A stretch of 16,897 bases of DNA from Nitrospinota bacterium (GTDB taxonomy: Bacteria; Nitrospinota; Nitrospinia; Nitrospinales; Nitrospinaceae): positions 1 through 16,897 of the forward strand of contig JAPUGN010000231.1 of assembly GCA_027298165.1 (NCBI GenBank), given 5' to 3'. The position numbers and the translations under genes were made by a program. The notes beneath the pieces are model-generated. The model had not been told where the DNA came from and did not search any database. It saw only the letters and a program-made list of their open reading frames with translations. This document shows, piece after piece, positions 7,849 to 15,429 of this stretch. How positions within the stretch are numbered: the first letter of the stretch is position 1; every line of letters begins with the position of its first letter.

Positions 7849-8335
7849 CGAACAACCCTTTCTTCACCAGCAGAGTGTAAGGCACCCGTTCGTCGTTGAT
7901 CGTTTTCAGGGCATCGGCCAGCACCCGGTCCGTATTATCCTCTTCCAATACCGCGTATTCCATTCGCGACGTTTCGAGCAGTTGTTCGTTGATGTCGCCC
8001 ATGATGAGATGCTCAGGCGCATCCTTGCCGCCGCACCCCCGCCAGCTCATGATGACCAGCACCGGAATTTTGTAAATCAGATTGAGGGAGGTGAAGGCGT
8101 TGAGGCTGTACCCCAGGCCGGAGTTCTGCATGAGCAGGACCGGTTGTTGGCCGCCCAGGTAGGCCCCGGCGCAGAGGCCCACCCCCGCATCCTCACGCAC
8201 CGAAGGGATGTATCCCAGGTCCGGGTCGCTTTCGAGGGTGGCAATCAGGCCGGACAATAACGAACAGGGCACGCCGGTAAAAAAATTGAACCCACAGTCC
8301 CGCAACTTGCCGATAAAAATTTTGGATGAAAGCAT
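7835..8335 (-). CDS. ComD-like TPP decarboxylase, alpha subunit (sulfopyruvate/phosphonopyruvate type)
   Basis: This 166-residue protein is the N-terminal (pyrimidine-binding) half of the split decarboxylase. FFTGVPCSLL near residue 18 is a hallmark of the sulfopyruvate/phosphonopyruvate decarboxylases. SVREDAGVGLCAGAYLGG holds the conserved glutamate (Glu48) that activates the thiazolium cofactor. LLMQNSGLG, SWRG and DAPEHLIMG follow in the expected order. The ...REDAGVGLCAGAYLGG segment resembles archaeal ComD more than the fused bacterial phosphonopyruvate enzymes; this is from memory. The ATG at 8335 has no clear Shine-Dalgarno; it is kept because the N-terminus matches the family and lies right after the upstream gap. 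It overlaps the beta-subunit gene by 14 bp. The 71-bp gap to the SDR gene contains a possible attenuator. No residues appear to be missing. Confidence 0.85.
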   Translation of the reverse strand: MLSSKIFIGKLRDCGFNFFTGVPCSLLSGLIATLESDPDLGYIPSVREDAGVGLCAGAYLGGQQPVLLMQNSGLGYSLNAFTSLNLIYKIPVLVIMSWRGCGGKDAPEHLIMGDINEQLLETSRMEYAVLEEDNTDRVLADALKTINDERVPYTLLVKKGLFDERH

Positions 8336-8344
8336 CAGGATTAG

Positions 8345-8387
8345 AAAAAAAGAAGTGCGGAACCGGTACGCTCCCCCTCAGACCGCA
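8345..8387 (-). terminator. Possible weak terminator/attenuator between the SDR and ComD-like genes
   Basis: On the minus strand TGCGG (8383-8387) can pair with CCGCA (8356-8360) around a 22-base loop. CTTC and then seven T residues (8345-8351) follow. A five-pair stem with a long loop is weak. It may reduce, rather than stop, transcription into the decarboxylase genes. Confidence 0.28.
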
Positions 8388-8406
8388 GGAACCCGGCCCG
8401 GGCGCG

Positions 8407-9345
8407 TTACCATTTATCGAGCAGCCGTTCGCCGCCGTAAGTCGTCTGCAGTTTGTGAACCAGTTTGATATATTCTGTAATCCCTTCCTGGCCCTGGAAC
8501 TCCACACCCAGATCTTTGACGGCCTGATTGGACATCGGCACACCCTCTTCCCCCTTGATGCCTTCGATCTCGCCGAAGGAATCGACGAGGTCCAGGATCA
8601 TCTGGCCCAGGTCCAGGTTATGGATATGGCCGTCGATCAGATGATAGGCCTTCCCGGAGCAGTCGGGGTTGCCCACCACTTTCTGGAGCGCCTGGGTGAC
8701 CGAATCGATCGAAACGTATTTGGTGCTGCCCTTGAGATCGACATTGTAATTGGTCGCCAGGTAGTCGATGGTGTTGAACCATTCGGATTTGTCGATTTGC
8801 GGCTTCACCCCGTAAATCGTCACCGGGCGCAAGATCGTAACGTTGAAGGAGCGGCTCTTGTGATGATAATGGCAGAACGATTCGATCGACGATTTGATGG
8901 CGCCGTACAGACTGCTCGGCATCACCGGATGCGACTCGTCGAGCGGGTGATCGGCATCCACCGTCGGCAACACCTGACCAAATACGGTACAGGAACTCAT
9001 GAACACCACCTGCTTGACCCGCGCCTTGCGCGCCGCTTCCAGCAGATCGAACGAACCGTTCACGTTGACTTTGACCAACTCGTCCGTGGAATTTACGGGA
9101 CCGGGATAGTGGGCCAGGTGAATCAACACTTCCATTCCGTCCACCAGCTTGGCCAACGATTCCTTGTCCTCCAGCCCGCCGATGACATAATCCACATCTT
9201 CGAAGGCTTCGAGATGATCGATCACACTGCCCTCGCGGATCAGAGCCCGCACGTTGGGCTTTTCTCCGTCACCACTGTCTTTAGAAAATTGCTTGATGAA
9301 ATGGGATCCGACCATGCCGGAGATCCCGGTGATTGCTACGTTCAT
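8407..9345 (-). CDS. NAD-dependent epimerase/dehydratase (extended SDR)
   Basis: This 312-residue oxidoreductase has a Rossmann fold for NAD(P). The cofactor loop is GISGMVG (residues 7-13), LIHLAHYPGP (74-83) follows the fourth strand, MSSCTVFG (116-123) gives the catalytic Ser/Thr region, and YGAIK (147-151) is the Tyr-Lys pair. ILRPVTIYG (about 171-179) is the usual substrate-side motif. Extended SDRs of this kind act mostly on nucleotide sugars (4-epimerases, dehydratases, reductases); the exact reaction is not evident. It seems to be the first gene of the minus-strand unit running to 3310, with a 71-bp gap to the ComD-like gene. GGGGG lies five bases before the ATG. An A/T-rich TAATAA about 30 bases upstream may be a -10 element, but no good -35 was found. 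It lies 213 bp downstream of ppdK. Confidence 0.85.
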   Translation of the reverse strand: MNVAITGISGMVGSHFIKQFSKDSGDGEKPNVRALIREGSVIDHLEAFEDVDYVIGGLEDKESLAKLVDGMEVLIHLAHYPGPVNSTDELVKVNVNGSFDLLEAARKARVKQVVFMSSCTVFGQVLPTVDADHPLDESHPVMPSSLYGAIKSSIESFCHYHHKSRSFNVTILRPVTIYGVKPQIDKSEWFNTIDYLATNYNVDLKGSTKYVSIDSVTQALQKVVGNPDCSGKAYHLIDGHIHNLDLGQMILDLVDSFGEIEGIKGEEGVPMSNQAVKDLGVEFQGQEGITEYIKLVHKLQTTYGGERLLDKW

Positions 9346-9408
9346 TAAAACCCCCAGAGACTTTATTATTAAGCAGTTACACTGCCTTGATGAAAGTTTT
9401 CAGACCAT

Positions 9409-9444
9409 AAAAAACCCCGGCCCGGGTAAGCCGCAACACACCGG
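9409..9444 (-). terminator. Probable Rho-independent terminator of ppdK
   Basis: On the minus strand, CCCGG (9440-9444) can pair with CCGGG (9416-9420), and GC-rich self-complementary sequence (CCCGGGCCGGGG, 9415-9426) follows. It ends in a run of six T residues (9409-9414). It lies about 115 bases after the ppdK stop and before the SDR start, in the right place to separate the two units. The best fold is ambiguous by eye. Confidence 0.45.
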
Positions 9445-9558
9445 GACGCACCCTGAAAGCCGGAAGAAGGTCCATATTTCATTGGAATCCGTCAATTATG
9501 ATTGCAGGGATAGGGGAAGTCAACCGGATTTTCCCTCCGGCGGGCCGTGGGAAACGGG

Positions 9559-12192
9559 TCAGGGAGCGGGGGTTTGGATCGCCGCCTGGGCCGCGGAAAG
9601 CAGGGCGGTGGGCACCCGGAACGGGGAACAACTGACATAATCCAAGCCCAGTGAATTGAAAAACTCGATGGACGCCGGATCGCCGCCATGCTCGCCGCAG
9701 ATGCCGAGATGGAGCTTCTTGTTGACCGCGCGTCCCTTCTCAATCGCCATGGCGATCAGGGCACCGACGCCTTTCTGGTCAACGCTGACAAACGGGTCCT
9801 CCATCAATACGCCGTTCTCCAGATAGTGCGACAGAAACCCTCCGGCGTCATCCCGGCTCAGGCCCAATGTGGTCTGAGTCAGGTCATTGGTGCCGAACGA
9901 AAAGAAGTCGGCTTCCTTCGCGATTTCGTCGGCGGTGACGGCGGCGCGCGGCAGTTCGATCATGGTGCCGACCTGGTAATCCAGTTTCACGCCGGCCTTG
10001 CCGATCACCTCCGCGGCGACTTCATCGATGTGTTGCCGGACGATCTTGAACTCGTTGACGTGATGGACCAGCGGAACCATGATCTCCGGCAGAACCTTGG
10101 TGCCCTTCTTAACCAGCTTGCACGCCGCTTCAATGAGGGCCCGCACCTGCATTTCATAAATATCCGGGAACACGATGCCCAACCGGCACCCGCGCAATCC
10201 CAGCATGGGGTTCTGCTCTTTCAGGGATTCAATCTTCTTGGACAGTTTGGTGGCCGGGGTGCGCATCTGTTTGGCGAGGATGCGGATTTCCGCCGGTGTG
10301 CTGGGCAGAAATTCGTGCAAGGGTGGATCGAGCAGGCGGATGGTCACCGGCATGCCCTCCATCACCCTGAAAATCTGGAGGAAGTCGGACCGCTGAATGG
10401 GCAACAGTTTTTTGATGGCTTCTTCGCGCACCTTCGGCTTAGCGGCGATGATCATTTTGCGCATCAGTAGAATACGTTCCTCGTCGAAGAACATATGCTC
10501 GGTGCGGCACAGGCCGATGCCCTGCGCGCCGAACTCTTTCGCCACCAGCGCATCGTGCGGCGTATCGGCGTTGGCGCGCACGTTGAGTACGCGCATCTTA
10601 TCGGCCCATCCCATCAACTGCCGGAAATAACTGGTAACGCGCGGCTGGGTCAAGGGCACCTTGCCCGCCAATACCTGCCCTGTCGTTCCGTCGAGGGTGA
10701 TGGCATCACCTTCCCTGAGGACCACGCCGTTCAGCGAAGCGCGTTTTTTGCGCGGTTCCACGTGCAACTCGCCCAAGCCCGACACGCAGGGTTTGCCCAT
10801 GGCGCGGGCGACCACCGCGGCGTGCGAGGTCATCCCTCCCTTGGCCGTCAGAATTCCCTGCGCCACGCTCATGCCGTGAATGTCCTCCGGCGAAGTTTCG
10901 GTCCGCACCAGGATAACGCGTTCCTTGTTTTTCGAAAGCTCCATCGCGCGCTCCGGAGTGAACACCAATTTGCCGGCGGCGGCGCCCGGTGACGCCCCCA
11001 GGCCTTTCCCCAGCACTTGCAGTTTGGCTTTCGGGTCCACCATCGGATGAAAAATCTGGTCCACCTGCGTTGCGGGCACACGCAGGATCGCCTCCTGCTT
11101 GCTGATCAATCCTTCGTTCACCATATCGACGGCGATCCGAATCGCCGCGGCGGCAGTGCGCTTGCCCGACCGCGTCTGGAGCATATACAACTTATTCTCC
11201 TGCACGGTGAACTCGATATCCTGCATGTCCTTGTAATGGCTCTCCAGCGACTTGTACACCTGGGTCAGAGTTTCGAACACCTCAGGCATGTCCTTTTCCA
11301 AATTCGCGATAGGACTCGGCGTGCGGATGCCCGCCACCACGTCCTCGCCCTGGGCATTGATCATATACTCGCCGTAAAATATCTTTTCGCCGGTGGCCGG
11401 GTCACGCGTGAACACCACACCCGTTGCGGAGGTCGGACCCATGTTGCCGAACACCATCGACTGCACGTTGACCGCGGTGCCCCAGTCGTCCGGTATCCGG
11501 TTCAATCGCCGGTAGGTGACGGCGCGGTCGGTGTTCCAGGAATTGAATACCGCCTCGATGGTCATGCGAAGCTGGATCAGAGGATCGTCCGGAAACGGCT
11601 TGCCGATTTTACGTTTGACCAGCGCCTTGAAATCCTTGATCAATGTTTTCAAATCGCCCACGCCCAGCTCGGTGTCGAACTCCACCTGCTGTCGGGTTTT
11701 CCGGCGTTGCAGGATGGCTTCAAAATGCTCGCCCCCGATACCCAACACCACATTGCTGAACATGGCGATAAAGCGGCGGTAACAGTCGTAGGCGAAGCGG
11801 CCATTGCCGGTTTTCCCGACCAGCCCTTTCAGCGTACCGGGATTGAGGCCGAGGTTGAGCACCGTGTCCATCATCCCAGGCATCGACGCGCGGGAACCGG
11901 ACCGCACCGACACCAACAGGGGTCCATCGGACCCGCCGAATTCCTTGCCCATGGCTTTCTGCAGGGTCTTCAAGTTGGCCAGTACTTCGTTCCACAACGA
12001 CTGCGGAAACTTGTTGTTGTTTTTGAAATAGGTGGCGCAGGCTTCGGTGGTAATGGTGAAACCGGGGGGGACGTTGATATCGAGATTTGCCATCTCGGCC
12101 AGGTTGGCGCCTTTGCCGCCTAACAGCTCGCGCATTTCCGCTTTGCCTTCGGTCTGGCCGGCGCCAAAAAAATATACGTATTTAGTGATCAT
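9559..12192 (-). CDS. ppdK: Pyruvate, phosphate dikinase
   Basis: This 877-residue cytosolic enzyme interconverts pyruvate + ATP + Pi and PEP + AMP + PPi. The length fits the family (about 875). The N-terminal ATP-grasp part contains LLGGKGANLAEMANL (23-37) and SVRSGSRASMPGMMDTVLNLG (95-115). The central swivelling domain has KGGMTSHAAVVARAMGKPC with the phosphorylated His457. The C-terminal PEP/pyruvate barrel has GLCRTEHMFF, FGTNDLTQTTLG and LGICGEHGGDP with catalytic Cys832, matching Cys831 of the Clostridium enzyme. PEP synthase is ruled out by this layout. Direction in the cell is unknown; it would supply PEP in an organism using reductive carbon fixation or gluconeogenesis. It follows glyS by 93 bp; TATACT about 50 bases upstream of the start may be a -10, but no matching -35 was found. 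The ATG at 12192 has no clear Shine-Dalgarno. Confidence 0.97.
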   Translation of the reverse strand: MITKYVYFFGAGQTEGKAEMRELLGGKGANLAEMANLDINVPPGFTITTEACATYFKNNNKFPQSLWNEVLANLKTLQKAMGKEFGGSDGPLLVSVRSGSRASMPGMMDTVLNLGLNPGTLKGLVGKTGNGRFAYDCYRRFIAMFSNVVLGIGGEHFEAILQRRKTRQQVEFDTELGVGDLKTLIKDFKALVKRKIGKPFPDDPLIQLRMTIEAVFNSWNTDRAVTYRRLNRIPDDWGTAVNVQSMVFGNMGPTSATGVVFTRDPATGEKIFYGEYMINAQGEDVVAGIRTPSPIANLEKDMPEVFETLTQVYKSLESHYKDMQDIEFTVQENKLYMLQTRSGKRTAAAAIRIAVDMVNEGLISKQEAILRVPATQVDQIFHPMVDPKAKLQVLGKGLGASPGAAAGKLVFTPERAMELSKNKERVILVRTETSPEDIHGMSVAQGILTAKGGMTSHAAVVARAMGKPCVSGLGELHVEPRKKRASLNGVVLREGDAITLDGTTGQVLAGKVPLTQPRVTSYFRQLMGWADKMRVLNVRANADTPHDALVAKEFGAQGIGLCRTEHMFFDEERILLMRKMIIAAKPKVREEAIKKLLPIQRSDFLQIFRVMEGMPVTIRLLDPPLHEFLPSTPAEIRILAKQMRTPATKLSKKIESLKEQNPMLGLRGCRLGIVFPDIYEMQVRALIEAACKLVKKGTKVLPEIMVPLVHHVNEFKIVRQHIDEVAAEVIGKAGVKLDYQVGTMIELPRAAVTADEIAKEADFFSFGTNDLTQTTLGLSRDDAGGFLSHYLENGVLMEDPFVSVDQKGVGALIAMAIEKGRAVNKKLHLGICGEHGGDPASIEFFNSLGLDYVSCSPFRVPTALLSAAQAAIQTPAP

Positions 12193-12285
12193 TGCCAGGG
12201 TTCGGGTACTCCGCTCCAGAAAAACGTATCATTGCCAAAGTATAAACAGTCATCGAGTTAAAGATGCTTCAATCAAACGAAGGGA

Positions 12286-14361
12286 TCAGCTTTTTTCAGT
12301 TTTGTTGAGCACGATCTTCGAAAAATCGGCCAATGGAGCAAACAGGCCGGCAATCGACTTGAGCAGGGCCATGCGGTTTTGCTTGAGGGCCTCGTCCTCG
12401 ACGTTGACCATGACGTGATCGAAGAAATCGTCCACCTCACCCTTGATCACGGCAATCTTCCCAAATGCGGCTGAATATTCACCCGCCTGAATGTGCTTCT
12501 CCACCGTCGGTTTGATCCCGGCAAATTTTCGGTACAGTAATTTTTCCGCTTCCTCTTTAAGAAGTTCCGGGTTCACCTCGCCGGGCACATCCCCTTCGAT
12601 AATGCGCACCACGCGCTTGAACGCCGTAACCAGATCTTCGAAATAAGACTGTTTTTTTAACTCCGAAAGAGCCCGGGCCTGATCTTTGGACCGTTTAAAC
12701 GAATAGATGCGCGTGTTCAACACCGCATCGATTACGTCGTACTCAAATCCCTCGCCGCTCAATAGGGTTCTCAAGCGTTGCGCGAACAACTCTCTACAAT
12801 GTTTACGGATATCTTCCCCGGAAAGTTTAGCCTTGTCTCCCAGAGTATCGATACCCCGGTCGATCAACCATTCGAGATCAACGGCAAAGTCATACTCCAC
12901 CAATATTTGAATGATGCCCAGAGCGTGACGACGCAGAGCATATGGGTCTTCCGAACCGGAAGGGATGAGCCCGACGCCAATACAGCCGACGATGGTGTCC
13001 AGCTTATCCGCTACCGCCACCACGGCCCCCGCCGGGATCGTGGGCACGGCATCTCCCGCAAAGGCGGGCCGGTAATGTTCCCGGATCGCCTGCGCCACCG
13101 CTTCGCTCTCGCCGGCATGCGCGGCATAGTAGCCGCCCATGACGCCCTGCAACTCCGGGAACTCGAATACCATCTGCGATACCAGATCGGCTTTCGACAA
13201 CAACGCGGCGCGTTTGGCGGTTTCCTCTTCTTCCGGGCAGACTTTTTGCGCGAATGTCGATGCCAGCGACACGATACGCATCAGTTTCTCGTGCGAGGTG
13301 CCGAGGTCTTTCTGGAAAACCACACCCTTGAGATCGTCGACGAAATCTTCCAGCGTGCGTTTGCGGTCTTCGTCGTAAAAGAAACGGGCGTCCTCCAGCC
13401 GCGCCTTCAGCACGCGCTGGTTGCCGCGCGGGATATCCTGTCCCTTCGCCTTCATATTGCTGATGGTGATGAAATAGGGCAGGAGCTTGCCGCCCTTCCA
13501 CACCGGGAAATATTTCTGGTGATGCTTCATGGTGATGACCAGCAGTTCCTTGGGTAGCTCCAGATAGGCCTTGTCAAATTCGCCCAACACCGCCACCGGA
13601 TATTCGACGAGATGGGTTACTGTGTCGAGCAGGTCGGCGTCTTCCTGCACCTTGCCCCTGACCTGTTTGGCGAGGGTTTTAATTTGATCCTTGATGGATT
13701 GGCGACGCTCCGCCGGGTCGACCATTACCTTGTGCTTCTTACACTCCCTGAGATAGGTATTGAGGCTGTCGAATTTAAATTTATTGGGCTTCAGGAAGCG
13801 GTGGCCCATGGACGTGTTGCCGGATTTGATGCCCTCGAACCCGAACTTCAGCTTTTTGCCGTCGAACAGCGCGGCGATCCAGTGGACCGGACGCGCGAAG
13901 GGAACTTTGCGCGCCGCCCAGCGCATTTTTTTTGGAAAGGTGATATCGGCCATCCATTGCGGGAGGTATTCATTTAATAGCCGGTCTGTCGGCTCGCCCT
14001 TTTTCTCGACTTTCGCGCAGATCACCTCGCCCTTGGGCGTGGTCTCGGTGGTGAGATCGGCGATGTCCACTCCCTTGCCCCTCGCGAACCCGATCGCCGC
14101 CTTGGTGGGGTTGCCTTCGGCGTCGTACGCGACTTTGATGTTGGGACCCAGGTAGGTTTCAATCACGTCTTTTTGCCGCTTGTCGATATCGGGGATGTGG
14201 ACCACCAGACGGCGCGGGGTGCCCAGGAGTTGCGGTTTCCCCGCCGATACGCGGCCTTTCTCGAAAAATTCGGAGAGTTTGCGGCCCATATCCTCCAACG
14301 CCGGCTCAATGTACCCGGCGGGGATTTCTTCGGTACCGATTTCTATCAGTAGGTCAGGCAT
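12286..14361 (-). CDS. glyS: Glycyl-tRNA synthetase beta subunit
   Basis: This is the large chain of the alpha2beta2 glycyl-tRNA synthetase, which binds tRNA-Gly while the alpha chain (GlyQ) holds the aminoacylation site. The start is set at 14361: GGAGAG lies just before this ATG, MPDLLIEIGTEEIPAGYI is the family's usual N-terminus, and the 691-residue length matches E. coli (689). A longer reading from TTG at 14424 would add 21 residues but begins in a promoter -35 element. Family motifs include MKHHQKYFPVWKGGKLLPYF, SKADLVSQMVFEFPELQG and GLIPSGSEDPYALRRHALGI; an anticodon-binding part fills about the last 110 residues. glyQ, normally directly upstream, is absent: an outer-membrane protein gene lies there instead. 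ppdK follows after 93 bp. Confidence 0.96.
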   Translation of the reverse strand: MPDLLIEIGTEEIPAGYIEPALEDMGRKLSEFFEKGRVSAGKPQLLGTPRRLVVHIPDIDKRQKDVIETYLGPNIKVAYDAEGNPTKAAIGFARGKGVDIADLTTETTPKGEVICAKVEKKGEPTDRLLNEYLPQWMADITFPKKMRWAARKVPFARPVHWIAALFDGKKLKFGFEGIKSGNTSMGHRFLKPNKFKFDSLNTYLRECKKHKVMVDPAERRQSIKDQIKTLAKQVRGKVQEDADLLDTVTHLVEYPVAVLGEFDKAYLELPKELLVITMKHHQKYFPVWKGGKLLPYFITISNMKAKGQDIPRGNQRVLKARLEDARFFYDEDRKRTLEDFVDDLKGVVFQKDLGTSHEKLMRIVSLASTFAQKVCPEEEETAKRAALLSKADLVSQMVFEFPELQGVMGGYYAAHAGESEAVAQAIREHYRPAFAGDAVPTIPAGAVVAVADKLDTIVGCIGVGLIPSGSEDPYALRRHALGIIQILVEYDFAVDLEWLIDRGIDTLGDKAKLSGEDIRKHCRELFAQRLRTLLSGEGFEYDVIDAVLNTRIYSFKRSKDQARALSELKKQSYFEDLVTAFKRVVRIIEGDVPGEVNPELLKEEAEKLLYRKFAGIKPTVEKHIQAGEYSAAFGKIAVIKGEVDDFFDHVMVNVEDEALKQNRMALLKSIAGLFAPLADFSKIVLNKTEKS

Positions 14362-14395
14362 GAACTCTCCAAAAACAAAGCGTTTATGAGCCGGG

Positions 14396-14424
14396 TATTT
14401 ATCAGACATATGGGATAAAGTCAA
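14396..14424 (-). promoter_or_regulatory. Promoter of glyS
   Basis: On the minus strand TTGACT (14419-14424) and TAAATA (14396-14401) are exactly 17 bases apart, and a TG one base before the -10 gives an extended -10. Transcription would start near 14389, with a leader of about 28 bases holding the GGAGAG ribosome site. Its position rules out the longer glyS reading from 14424. Confidence 0.6.
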
Positions 14425-14453
14425 CGCCGGGGCGGCGAGGCCAATGGACCCAC

Positions 14454-14503
14454 AAAAAAAGGCGCTTACTCCTCCCTTTGAACAGGAGCCGTAAACGCCT
14501 TTT
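14454..14503 (-). terminator. Strong Rho-independent terminator of the outer-membrane protein gene
   Basis: On the minus strand AAAAGGCG (14496-14503) pairs with CGCCTTTT, extended inward by a G-U pair, TTA:TAA, a small bulge and CTCCT:AGGAG around a ten-base loop. A run of seven T residues (14454-14460) ends it. It begins 25 bases after the stop at 14528 and isolates that gene from the glyS promoter. The A-run at the other end means it could also work on the plus strand. Confidence 0.8.
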
Positions 14504-14527
14504 CAGGATGTTTAACCTTTATCCAAC

Positions 14528-15106
14528 TTAAAGCATAAACCGCACACCTAAATTCAATTCATGGACAAAAGCCCCTTCGTTATCAGTGAACCCAAAAAAA
14601 CGATATCCCTTGGTCAGGACCGTTTTTCGACTATACCTGTAACCAAGGCCTAACATTGCCTGAAAAGCCATTTCGGTAGAACCTTGTGAAAACAGACCCT
14701 GAAATTCAAAGTCGACACGAGTGATTCCAAATCCAATACCCACATAAGGCCTTAACAGTCTCCTCACTGGTTTAAAATCGTAATATCCATTGGCCATGTA
14801 ACTGAAAGCGGAAAAATCGCCTTCGACAGGGATAGTGCCCACTCCTTTGACGTTTATTTTTTTGATATCATAAGCGCGAAGGCTGACTTCTCCTTCGAAC
14901 CGGATATTCTTACCGGTGTCATAGCCCAACGCGGCGATAAGGCCCCATCCGGACTTGAAACTGATTTCAGATATAATATCCGCAGCATCCGCCAGGACAC
15001 CGAAGGCCAGATTTCCGGCGACATACTTTTTTCCCCTCGCCGCCTGAACCGGTGATGCGGCCATACAAACCATCGCGAATATCACAAACATCAAGAAACG
15101 CTTCAT
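14528..15106 (-). CDS. Outer-membrane beta-barrel protein (OmpA/OmpW-like porin family), function unknown
   Basis: This 192-residue protein has a clear Sec signal peptide: MKRFLMFVIFAMVCMA followed by the cleavage motif SPVQA at about residue 22. The mature part of about 170 residues alternates polar and hydrophobic residues with many aromatics and glycines, as in an eight-stranded barrel. Probable strands include GWGLIAALGYD, IRFEGEVSLRAYDI, SYMANGYYDF, LRPYVGIGFGIT, MAFQAMLGLGYRYS and HELNLGVRFML. The C-terminal strand ends RFML, with the aromatic two residues before the last position. No OmpA peptidoglycan-binding domain is present. GGGGGAGAG precedes the ATG. The gene has its own promoter and terminator, so it is monocistronic. 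A structural or stress-related surface protein is likely, but no specific role can be read from sequence. Confidence 0.8.
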   Translation of the reverse strand: MKRFLMFVIFAMVCMAASPVQAARGKKYVAGNLAFGVLADAADIISEISFKSGWGLIAALGYDTGKNIRFEGEVSLRAYDIKKINVKGVGTIPVEGDFSAFSYMANGYYDFKPVRRLLRPYVGIGFGITRVDFEFQGLFSQGSTEMAFQAMLGLGYRYSRKTVLTKGYRFFGFTDNEGAFVHELNLGVRFML

Positions 15107-15169
15107 GGCTCTCCCCCAGGGTTAAACCCCGCTTTTTTAAAAACCTGTTGCCAGCTTAAGAAATTGGAT

Positions 15170-15197
15170 ATTATACATTTTCAATCCCGATTTGCCA
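15170..15197 (-). promoter_or_regulatory. Promoter of the outer-membrane protein gene
   Basis: A perfect TATAAT (minus strand, 15170-15175) is preceded after 16 bases by TGGCAA (15192-15197), a poor -35. Transcription would start near 15162, giving a leader of about 55 bases with a strong ribosome site before the ATG at 15106. A weak -35 with a perfect -10 could mean an activator helps. Confidence 0.5.
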
Positions 15198-15240
15198 TAA
15201 CCCAAAAGGGGAGGCTGGGAGATTGCCGGATTGAAACATA

Positions 15241-15336
15241 GATTCTTCGTCGCTCAGGCTCCTCAGAATGACAAGCGGCACCCAATTGGTCATTCTGAGC
15301 CCTTCGGCAAGCTCAGGACAGGCTCCGCGAAGGATC
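15241..15336. repeat. Palindromic dispersed-type intergenic repeat
   Basis: The element lies in the 323-bp gap between the outer-membrane gene and the 89-aa gene. CTCAGAATGAC (15262-15272) and GTCATTCTGAG (15289-15299) form a perfect 11-bp inverted repeat around 16 bases. Outer ends GATTCTTCG (15241-15249) and CGAAGGATC (15328-15336) pair with one mismatch. The right arm is longer and holds a second small repeat, CCTTCG (15301-15306) with CGAAGG (15328-15333). The modules TCATTCTGAG, CCTTCGGCAAGCTCAGGACAGG-like and GAAGGATC are familiar from multi-copy intergenic repeats in many bacterial genomes; this is from memory. There is no transposase, so it would be a REP- or MITE-like element moved in trans. 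Only one copy is in this window. Confidence 0.6.
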
Positions 15337-15429
15337 CGTGTTTTATGTTACCCGCGCAGGTACTCCGCTTGCGGAATGGGCCGGCCTTTGATAGCTTTGA
15401 ACCACTCTACTCAAATGAATGGTGGAACC

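Noticed and set aside
8326..9348. A 340-codon plus-strand frame opposite the SDR gene, and a 368-codon one (11017-12123) opposite ppdK
   Set aside because: Both are complements of strongly supported genes and show no domain or motif of their own.
12193..12285. A promoter for ppdK based on TATACT about 50 bases upstream of the start
   Set aside because: No -35 was found at 15-19 bases and the TG spacing is not that of an extended -10, so it is not listed as a feature.
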